A stretch of 64,000 nucleotides of DNA from Lujinxingia vulgaris (GTDB lineage Bacteria > Myxococcota_A > Bradymonadia > Bradymonadales > Bradymonadaceae). The notes beneath the pieces were generated by a model, which saw only the letters and a program-made list of their open reading frames with translations, was not told the origin of the DNA and did not search any database. The translations under genes were made by a program, and so were the position numbers. Below are positions 57,890-64,000 of the stretch, piece by piece. Where the stretch lies: NCBI RefSeq assembly GCF_007997015.1, contig NZ_VOSM01000002.1, forward strand, positions 1 to 64,000, written 5' to 3'. The stretch's first letter is position 1; each line of letters opens with the position of its first letter.

Positions 57890-59142
57890 TGCGACCTTCC
57901 TTTCATAAAACGCCATTGCTTCGGCGCACGCTGACGCTCCTGGCCGCGCTCGCGCTCAGTGTGGCCTGCTCCTCGGAGCCCGACGGCCCCGACCGCCCCA
58001 TCGATATCGCCGAGGACGTTGGAGCCGATACCGACTCCGGCGATCTGGACGGCGGGCAGCCCGACGCCGACGCTGCGGATCCCACCGACGTCGAGGACGA
58101 TGCCGACGATACCGATGTGGATGCGACGACGCCCGATGCCGACGCCGAAGATCCTGACGCAGCTGACGCGGATGTCGATGAGCCGGATGCGTCCGACGCA
58201 GATGCTGACGAGCCGGACGCCGAGGAGCTCGACGCGTCGGATGCGGAGGAGCCGGATGCGGAGGAGCCGCCGACCGAATGCGACGCTGCTACCCTTGATC
58301 TGGGTGTGCTCGAGGCCGGCGCGAATGTGGTCGAGCTTCGTGCTGATCTGGGCACTGTCGCCGGGTTTGATGCCTGTGAGGGGAGTGCGCCCACCGACTC
58401 GGTCATTCTCCGCTTCGAGTTGGCGGAAAATAGCCAGATCGCGTTCCCGTCTTCCGATGCTACCTTGTTGCAGTCGACGTGCTCGGCAGTCGGAGCATTT
58501 TGCGTAGACGCCGGCGTCGCTTTCAATGCACTCAGCGGTGTCGAGCTCTACGTTGCAGTTGAACGGCCGACGGAGGCGTCGTCGATTACGATCGACGTGA
58601 CGCCACTTGTCCCATGCTCGCCCGAGGGTGAGCGCACCTGTGTCGATGGTGCACGCATTGAAGCGTGCACGACTGGGTTCGCCTCTCCTCAGGTAGCAAC
58701 CCGTGTTGTCGTGGATTGTCCACAGGGGTGTGAGGACAACGCGTGTCTCGGAGACACGTGTGCAAACCCAATCCTGGTGGACTCCGCGGTCACCGTCGAA
58801 GCTCCGGGGGAAGCGCTCTCCAACAGTTTCGATAATCAGGGCGCGACTGGCTGCAGCTGGGATACGCCCTCGCTCGGACGAGAGGTGGTCTTTCAAGTCG
58901 ATCATGTCGAGGCCGGCGAGAACATCGAGATCACGATCACGGACCCACTTCGATTCTACCGAGTCTCGATCATGCAGAGTTGTTCTGAGACTGCGGAGTG
59001 CCTGGAGAGCGCGGTTCTCGGTTCGGTGCTTACCTACGAGGCACCTGCTTCCGGGACCTATTTTGTGGTGGTGGACGCGGAGTTCGACCTGCCAGCTGCC
59101 CCTGAGATCAGCGTGGAAGTTCACGCAGTAAGCGAGATTTAA
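57889..59142 (+). CDS. Asp-rich lipoprotein paralogue with PPC-like domains
   Basis: The 417-aa product repeats the layout of its upstream neighbour. It has a lipobox ('LALSVACSS') and an even longer Asp/Ala/Glu repeat linker (~30-125, runs such as 'DADADEPDAEELDASDAEEP'). PPC-like beta domains follow, with a Cys pair in 'CPQGCEDNACLGDTC'. The last part ('APASGTYFVVVDAEFDL') is a typical PPC-domain end. It overlaps the previous stop by 1 bp and is followed by the VWA/MopE protein. Confidence 0.78.
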   Translation: MRPSFHKTPLLRRTLTLLAALALSVACSSEPDGPDRPIDIAEDVGADTDSGDLDGGQPDADAADPTDVEDDADDTDVDATTPDADAEDPDAADADVDEPDASDADADEPDAEELDASDAEEPDAEEPPTECDAATLDLGVLEAGANVVELRADLGTVAGFDACEGSAPTDSVILRFELAENSQIAFPSSDATLLQSTCSAVGAFCVDAGVAFNALSGVELYVAVERPTEASSITIDVTPLVPCSPEGERTCVDGARIEACTTGFASPQVATRVVVDCPQGCEDNACLGDTCANPILVDSAVTVEAPGEALSNSFDNQGATGCSWDTPSLGREVVFQVDHVEAGENIEITITDPLRFYRVSIMQSCSETAECLESAVLGSVLTYEAPASGTYFVVVDAEFDLPAAPEISVEVHAVSEI

Positions 59143-59187
59143 GAGATTGCTAACCGCCCGCTTTGGCGTCGCGATAAGGAGCGTACG

Positions 59188-60825
59188 ATGGGTTCGGAAC
59201 GAATGAAAAATCGAGTCAGCAAACCGTTCGTCCTGGCGGTGGCAACGGTGATCAGCTCGGTGATGTTTACGCCGCAGGTCTTTGCGTGGAACTTCGACGA
59301 CACATGCAGCCCCACTCAGGTCACTGAGGTTGAGGTCACGCGGCCCGGTGCGCTCTTTATGCTCGACCGCTCGGGATCGATGGCGAACACAGGGACCAAC
59401 TGCTGGATATACTATTACGGCAACTACTACTACGGGCCCTACTGCAATCCGACCCTCTGGGAGATTGCTAAAAGCTCCATCGGACAGGTGCTGGCGTCTT
59501 TGACGTCATCGACGGCTCCCGACGAAGTGAAGTTTGGCATCGGGTACTTTCCAAACACGACGATCGCGTATCAGACCGGTGAGGATCGTCGCTACCAGAT
59601 CGTCAACTCGATGAATAACACGGGTCCCAACGGGGGGACGCCAACGGATTCTGCCATCAATGCTCTGCGAAACAGCTGGTCGTTGAATCAAACGAACTAT
59701 CCGGCGGCCGGGGTGTTGATCACCGACGGTGCTCCCAACGACGCGTCAGCGGCAGTGTCGCGAGCCTGCCAGCTGCGAAATGAAGGCAAGTCGATGTTTG
59801 TCGTTGGTCTCGGTGGTGGAACCGATACCGCGTTCAACAACAAACTTGCGGCGGCAGCTGGCAAGGGGTGTTGCGGATCCTCTGCAAACGCGTCGTGCTC
59901 CAATGGAATTGGCACCGATCCCTGTGTGAGTCCCGGTGTTGGAAAGAACAGCTGCTACGGTTCCTATCAGGCCAATAACCAGACCGAGTTCCGCAACGCC
60001 CTCCTGAGCATTGCGTCGGAGATTGCCTGCACCTTCCCGATCGATTTCTCGCAGTTCAGCAGTAACTCCGCGCCGGAGAATCCGGCGGCGGTGCGTGTGC
60101 GCATGAACACGGCTTCCGGTCAGATCCAGATCCCGCATAAGGACGCTAACGGTGGCCAGGGTTGGTTCTACGCCTCGGACAACCGAGAGCAGGTCACGCT
60201 CACACAGACCTATTGCGACCAGGTGCGGACCCCCGGGCAGGTTGAGAGCGTGGAGACTCAGCTGGCCTGCGATTGTCAGCAGCCCCAGGGCCAGGAGTGC
60301 GATGTGCCGAACGCGCCCTTCGGTGTGTGTCCGCTGGGTACCTGGATCTGCGATGAAGGCTATGACGTGTGTGAGCCCATCGCGGCGGATAGCTGCCCGG
60401 TGCCCTGCTTCGGGTTCCCCGAGGGTGAGTCTTGCCACACCGACAACGAGTTCCCCTTTACCGAGGGGCCCAATACAATCGATGGCGAGCGCAACCGCTG
60501 CAAGATCGGCGTGACGGTGTGCAAAGATGACGTGCCCAGCTGTGAACCGATCTACGAGCCGATGCCCGAACTTTGCGACGGGTTGGATAACGACTGTGAT
60601 GGTCAGATCGATAACCTGTCGGCGAGCTGGAGTAAGCCGGAGTTCGCCAGTCTTTCGCTCAGCGGAACCAACTCCGGCGCGGCGTGTATGGAGCGCGATG
60701 TGTGCGTCTGCCCCAGCGGCACTGGCGAGCACTCCGGGGCCGGGGCAAACCAGAGCACCGAGTTCCAGAGCTTCGTGAGCGGCTGGGATCCCATCTGCAC
60801 GTGTTCCGAAGGCGTGGGCTTTTAA
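59188..60825 (+). CDS. Secreted VWA-domain protein with MopE-like metal-binding motif
   Basis: The 545-aa product has a signal peptide (cleaving after 'TPQVFAW'). A von Willebrand factor A domain (~50-260) has a complete MIDAS: D60-R-S-G-S ('LDRSGSM'), Thr in 'GGTPTDSA' and Asp in 'LITDGAP'. A Tyr-rich insert between two cysteines ('CWIYYYGNYYYGPYC') follows the MIDAS. The C-terminal region is Cys-rich and carries the MopE-like motif 'ELCDGLDNDCDGQIDN'. Metal-dependent adhesion is the usual VWA role; the ligand is unknown. AAGGAG lies 8 nt upstream. The codon and base pattern looks more AT-rich than its neighbours. Confidence 0.82.
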   Translation: MGSERMKNRVSKPFVLAVATVISSVMFTPQVFAWNFDDTCSPTQVTEVEVTRPGALFMLDRSGSMANTGTNCWIYYYGNYYYGPYCNPTLWEIAKSSIGQVLASLTSSTAPDEVKFGIGYFPNTTIAYQTGEDRRYQIVNSMNNTGPNGGTPTDSAINALRNSWSLNQTNYPAAGVLITDGAPNDASAAVSRACQLRNEGKSMFVVGLGGGTDTAFNNKLAAAAGKGCCGSSANASCSNGIGTDPCVSPGVGKNSCYGSYQANNQTEFRNALLSIASEIACTFPIDFSQFSSNSAPENPAAVRVRMNTASGQIQIPHKDANGGQGWFYASDNREQVTLTQTYCDQVRTPGQVESVETQLACDCQQPQGQECDVPNAPFGVCPLGTWICDEGYDVCEPIAADSCPVPCFGFPEGESCHTDNEFPFTEGPNTIDGERNRCKIGVTVCKDDVPSCEPIYEPMPELCDGLDNDCDGQIDNLSASWSKPEFASLSLSGTNSGAACMERDVCVCPSGTGEHSGAGANQSTEFQSFVSGWDPICTCSEGVGF

Positions 60826-60831
60826 ATAAGG

Positions 60832-60861
60832 TCACGCGACCTCAGCATTGAGGTCGCGTGA
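60832..60861. other. Perfect 13-bp hairpin after the VWA gene
   Basis: tcacgcgacctca (60832-60844) pairs fully with tgaggtcgcgtga (60849-60861) around gcat. No T tail. A second hairpin with T run follows at 60893-60924. Confidence 0.6.
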
Positions 60862-60892
60862 TCTGCCCGAAGCTGAATCCGCTGTGCAATGA

Positions 60893-60924
60893 AAAACGCC
60901 GGCCCTTTTCGGGGCCGGCGTTTT
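60893..60924. terminator. Bidirectional terminator
   Basis: Stem cgccggccc/gggccggcg (60897-60905 / 60912-60920) is flanked by AAAAA and TTTT, between convergent genes at 60825 and 60977. Confidence 0.85.
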
Positions 60925-60976
60925 CTATTGGACGTCCATGAAGATCTCGGGTGTGGCGCATGAGGCTGTGTTGCGA

Positions 60977-61726
60977 TCAGCCTCCGCCGGTCATCGAGAG
61001 CAGCAGCATAAAGGGAACTAGCACCGCCAGCATCGAGCGCCAGAAGCCAAGACCGAAGAGCAGGCGCGCGGCGGTGACCTCCAGATTGAAGAGCCAGACG
61101 ACCATCAGAAAATGCCCGATCTCAAAGGTGCCAAGCGGCGGAATGAGCAGGAGCAGGTAGGTGGCCATCGCATAGCCGGTGAGCCTTGCGACCAGTCCCC
61201 AGCGCGCCTGCGCCACGCCGAAGATGCGCAGGGTGAGGTAGAGCATCGCCGTGTGCAGCAGATAGAGCGTGAGCGCGCCCATCGGCAATGAGGCGTACAT
61301 CGCCCACTCGGCCAGGCCAGGGGCGATATTGAGCTCGGTGGCGTAGAGCTCGACCATCTCGGGGTAATGGGGCGAGAAGGCCTTGCGCCAGAGGGTCTGG
61401 GCGAGCGTGCCGACCATGACGGCGATGAGCCCAAAGCCCGCCGCCGGGGCCCAGCGCGGGTTGGCGATGAGCGCCGGGAAGAAGGTCCGCGGCGAGGTCA
61501 TGGCCTGCACGGCCGTGAGCACAAAGCCCGAGGGGGTAAAGCGTCGCTCGCCAGCTTCCCACTCCGGGAGGGCGGGCATGTGCTCCTGGCGGCAGGGGCG
61601 GCACACGGCAAAGCCCCGAAGGTCGGTGCCGTGGCAGCCCCCGCAGATCTCGGCGCCGCAGGCGGTGCAGCGCGCAATCGACGGTGCCGAGGGGTGGTGC
61701 GCGCATGTGCGCGAAGATGCTGTCAA
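60977..61726 (-). CDS. YIP1-like membrane protein with N-terminal zinc finger
   Basis: The 249-aa protein starts with a B-box-like Cys/His finger ('CAHHPSAPSIARCTACGAEICGGC' with 'CRPC'). A YIP1-type integral membrane domain of about five helices (~80-245) follows, including 'VLTAVQAMTSPRTFFPAL', a common YIP1-family start. It probably acts as a small membrane scaffold; no function is known. The start is TTG 61726, just after ffh (28 bp), so it could be the second gene of the ffh transcript. Its stop faces the VWA gene across a shared terminator. Confidence 0.7.
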   Translation of the reverse strand: MTASSRTCAHHPSAPSIARCTACGAEICGGCHGTDLRGFAVCRPCRQEHMPALPEWEAGERRFTPSGFVLTAVQAMTSPRTFFPALIANPRWAPAAGFGLIAVMVGTLAQTLWRKAFSPHYPEMVELYATELNIAPGLAEWAMYASLPMGALTLYLLHTAMLYLTLRIFGVAQARWGLVARLTGYAMATYLLLLIPPLGTFEIGHFLMVVWLFNLEVTAARLLFGLGFWRSMLAVLVPFMLLLSMTGGG

Positions 61727-61753
61727 AAGGTGCTCTCTGCCCCGAAGGGGCGC

Positions 61754-63406
61754 TTACTTCTTGTTCTTTTTGCGGGCTTGCTTGACGGTGCGGCGCTTAC
61801 GCTTGCGCTTGTTGGCCGAGAGCGACTTGCTCTTGGTGCCCTTGCTGCTGCCAAGCAGGCGCCCGCCCGGGGGCGAATAGCCCGGCGGGAGGTTGGGACC
61901 GTCGAAGCCGGGCAGGCCGCTCAAGCCGCCGCCGGGGCCACCGCCACCGCCGGCGCCGCCCATCAGGTCGCCCAGGATCGAGCTCATGTCCATGTCTTTC
62001 ATGCCGCGGAGCTGGTTGAGCTGCTTGAGCCCGGGGATCTTTCCGAGAAGTCCGCCGCCGCCCATCGAGCTGAACTGCTGCATCATGCCGCGCATCATGT
62101 TGAACTGCTGGATGACCTGCTCGACCTTCTCTTTGTCATTGCCGGAGCCTTTGGCGATGCGTCGCACGCGGCCGGGCTGGCGGGTCAACACGTCGGGATC
62201 TTTCTTCTCGCGGGTGGTCATCGACTGGATGATCGCGCGGATCTTGGTCAGCTCGCTGTCGTCGATGTTGGCGTCCGCGGGCATGCCGCCGCCGAAGAAG
62301 GGCATCATCTCCATGAGCTCGTTCATCGAGCCCAACTTCGAGATCTGCTCGAGCTGGTTGTAGAAATCGTTGAAGTCGAACTCGCCAGAGAGCATGCGCA
62401 TGGCATCCTTCTCGGCGCGCTGAGCGTCTTCTTCGCTGAGCGAGCGCTCGAACTTGTTCATCAGGCCCATCACATCGCCAAACCCTAAGATGCGGTTGGC
62501 GAGGCCTTCGGGGCGGAACTCCTCAAGGTCGTCGAGTTTTTCGCCCACACCGATGAATTTGATGGGCTTGCCGGTGACCTCTTTGATGGAGAGCGCCGCG
62601 CCGCCGCGGGCGTCGCCATCGAGTTTGGTCATGATGAAGCCGTCGATCTCCAGGCGGCTGTTGAACTCTTTGGCGGTGTTGACCGCGTCCTGGCCGATCA
62701 TCGCGTCGGCGACCAGGAAGATGTTCTCAGGGGTGGTCGTCGAGACGATCTGCTCGAGCTCGTTCATGAGCACATCGTCGACGGCCAGGCGACCGGCGGT
62801 GTCGAAGAGGATCACGTCGCGATCCTGGTCTTTGGCCATGGCCACCGCGTCATTACACACCTGGACGGGGTCGCCACCCTCGACGGCGTGCACCGGTACG
62901 CCGAGTTGTTGACCGAGCACGCGCAGCTGCTCGATGGCCGCCGGACGGTAGACGTCGGCGCCGACCAGGAGGGGCTTTTTGCCGTGCTGGTCCATAAGGA
63001 GTTTGGCGAGCTTGCCGGTGGTCGTGGTCTTACCGGAGCCCTGCAGGCCGACCATCATGATCTTGGTCGGTCCGACGCGCGGGTTGGCAAAGACGATGGA
63101 GCTGTCGACCGGCCCCATCAACGCTTCGAGCTCGTCGTGGCAGATCTTGACGAAGTGGTCGCCGGGGGAGACCTCCATCTTGCCCTGGCTGCCCTTCGCC
63201 TTAACTTTCACGACCTCGCCGAGCGCCTTTTCTTTGACGCGGCCGATGAAGTCTTTGGCGATGCGGAAGTTAACATCGGCCTCCAGCATGGAGCGGCGGA
63301 TGTCTTTGAGCGCCTCGTCGATGTTCTCTTCGGTGAGCTCGCGCTTGCCTTCAAAGCGCATACGGACGTCGCGAAAGCCTTTCGCGACAACGTCAAACAT
63401 AGCCAT
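61754..63406 (-). CDS. ffh: Signal recognition particle protein Ffh
   Basis: The 550-aa GTPase targets membrane proteins co-translationally with 4.5S RNA. Order: N domain ('VAKGFRDVRMRFEGKRELT'), G domain with P-loop 'GLQGSGKTTTTGKLA' and 'DVYRPAAIEQL', 'DTAGRLAVDD', 'TKLDGDARGG', then the Met-rich M domain ('MNELMEMMPFFGGGMP', 'QQFNMMRGMMQQFSSMGGGG'). It has a long Gly/Pro-rich and basic C-terminal tail, longer than in E. coli (453 aa). Start ATG 63406, or 63400 two codons later. A promoter lies at 63691-63719. Confidence 0.96.
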   Translation of the reverse strand: MAMFDVVAKGFRDVRMRFEGKRELTEENIDEALKDIRRSMLEADVNFRIAKDFIGRVKEKALGEVVKVKAKGSQGKMEVSPGDHFVKICHDELEALMGPVDSSIVFANPRVGPTKIMMVGLQGSGKTTTTGKLAKLLMDQHGKKPLLVGADVYRPAAIEQLRVLGQQLGVPVHAVEGGDPVQVCNDAVAMAKDQDRDVILFDTAGRLAVDDVLMNELEQIVSTTTPENIFLVADAMIGQDAVNTAKEFNSRLEIDGFIMTKLDGDARGGAALSIKEVTGKPIKFIGVGEKLDDLEEFRPEGLANRILGFGDVMGLMNKFERSLSEEDAQRAEKDAMRMLSGEFDFNDFYNQLEQISKLGSMNELMEMMPFFGGGMPADANIDDSELTKIRAIIQSMTTREKKDPDVLTRQPGRVRRIAKGSGNDKEKVEQVIQQFNMMRGMMQQFSSMGGGGLLGKIPGLKQLNQLRGMKDMDMSSILGDLMGGAGGGGGPGGGLSGLPGFDGPNLPPGYSPPGGRLLGSSKGTKSKSLSANKRKRKRRTVKQARKKNKK

Positions 63407-63886
63407 GGGTGTGTCCTCGTATCGGAAACCGTTTTACTTCGCCGCGATCGTTCGTCGATGTCGTCGATGCGTCATCACGATCGGCTCGCGGCGGAACGCG
63501 AATAAAAGCGGAGGCCTCAGCGTGTGCACCCACTCCTCAGGCGTCTCGGCAAAGAGGGCAGGGGAGGGCGCACAGGCACCAGTGGGCCAGTCGATGGAGG
63601 AAGCATATGCGGCCCGCGCTTTAAAAGGTTGCCGGTCGCGCGGGAAGTCGCGCCGGCGAGCGCAGTCGGGCCACTGTCAGGTCGGCGGCCAACCTAGACA
63701 CCGACCGGGGGTGTGTCAATCGCCGGGCCTGGCCGGGGCAAAACTTGCCCCACCTCCCTGGCGAGTCTATAAGCGGGCGCGAGGTGCCCGCCGATGGCGC
63801 TCCGGGCGTTGATCGTCGGGGAGTTGCTGGCGAGCTGCGCTATGTGCCGAGATTGAATCAAAAGAAACGAGTAACCTGGAGGCTCC
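63407..63886. other. Gene-free divergent region holding the ffh promoter
   Basis: About 480 bp without a convincing gene between divergent ffh and the lipoprotein at 63887. It contains the ffh promoter and a ~280-bp ffh leader, which could hold a regulatory RNA structure. I found no named RNA element in it. Confidence 0.5.
63691..63719 (-). promoter_or_regulatory. Promoter of ffh
   Basis: On the minus strand TTGACA (63719-63714), a 17-bp spacer (CACCCCCGGTCGGTGTC) and TAGGTT (63696-63691) match the TTGACAC type seen at the tRNA and rplM promoters. Confidence 0.65.
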
Positions 63887-64000
63887 ATGCGAGCTGGACG
63901 CTGGCGTCAGAGAGTGGCCGTGGGCCTGATCGTGATCGGGCTCGGGGGAGGCTGCAAAGAAGAGCCCCGCGACCACCTGATTGAGGGGCAGCGGGCGCTG
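63887..64000 (+). CDS. Lipoprotein, 5' part (continues beyond the window)
   Basis: The first 38 codons encode 'MRAGRWRQRVAVGLIVIG' and then 'LGGGC', a signal peptide with a lipobox, followed by 'KEEPRDHLIEGQRAL'. GGAGG lies 6 nt upstream of ATG 63887. The frame is still open at the window edge, so it is a partial gene. The mature start 'HLIEGQRAL' suggests a TPR-type helix, but this is weak. Confidence 0.72.
   Translation, partial: MRAGRWRQRVAVGLIVIGLGGGCKEEPRDHLIEGQRAL

Noticed and set aside
56901-58526. Long Asp/Ala runs might be sequencing or assembly artefacts.
   Set aside because: The reading frame stays open on both sides and leads to recognisable domains, so they are genuine low-complexity linkers.

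Overview
The window is a 64-kb piece of a GC-rich bacterial chromosome with a Gram-negative cell plan. It carries an Omp85 protein, a TamB homologue, a BamD-like lipoprotein and many lipobox-bearing lipoproteins. The mix fits a deltaproteobacterial-type lineage, and the class Bradymonadia would fit best. The pointers are numerous Cys-rich and Asp-rich lipoproteins, RCC1-type and MopE-like secreted proteins, FKBP and CpXC proteins, an RNase Y downstream of zapA, and an orphan sigma-region-4 protein. This placement is an inference from gene content; no marker was compared with a database. No phage, transposase or CRISPR array was seen.

Layout. 1-130: 3' end of a 5S rRNA and its terminator. 288-4551: threonine deaminase, a lipoprotein, a dienoyl-CoA-reductase-like SDR, a TPR membrane protein and a SlyD-like FKBP. 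4568-9923: an unknown membrane-anchored protein, a DnaQ/GIY-YIG fusion and a large RCC1-repeat lipoprotein. 10031-19935: a sigma-region-4 protein, then an outer-membrane biogenesis operon (TamB, seven-POTRA Omp85, Lnb-like membrane protein). 20095-22232: CAP lipoprotein and GAF histidine kinase, separated by an odd mosaic of fragments of both genes. 22345-28603: zapA, 5-formyl-THF cyclo-ligase, rny, tyrS and a glycosyltransferase-methyltransferase fusion. 28687-29154: a tRNA-Lys/Glu/Glu operon with promoter and terminator. 29359-36768: queD and a sulfur/one-carbon run (homocysteine methyltransferase-MTHFR, cysK, cysE), then a LolA-like protein and an outer-membrane protein. 36864-49375: mostly uncharacterised genes (TerB-like, coiled-coil, CpXC, metallophosphoesterase, PQQ-like propeller), including a small set that looks like a type III secretion needle or rod subunit plus a SycD-type chaperone. 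49582-60825: fatty-acyl-AMP ligase, three Cys-rich lipoproteins, bamD, rplM-rpsI, two Asp-rich lipoproteins and a VWA/MopE-like exported protein. 60977-64000: a YIP1-like membrane protein, ffh and the start of another lipoprotein.

Regulation that can be read. Several housekeeping genes (tRNA operon, rplM-rpsI, ffh, the sigma-4 gene, the TerB-like gene, zapA) are preceded by good sigma70-type promoters, all with 17-bp spacers. Several of these share a C-run/G-run spacer. Rho-independent terminators, often bidirectional, sit between convergent genes.

How the genes work together. The best-defined modules are envelope assembly (tamB, Omp85, Lnb-like, bamD, LolA-like), sulfur amino-acid synthesis (Hcy methyltransferase-MTHFR, cysK, cysE), RNA and translation housekeeping (rny, tyrS, tRNAs, rplM, rpsI, ffh), and a large lipoprotein complement. 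All functions are read from motifs and sequence character by eye; no similarity search was run.
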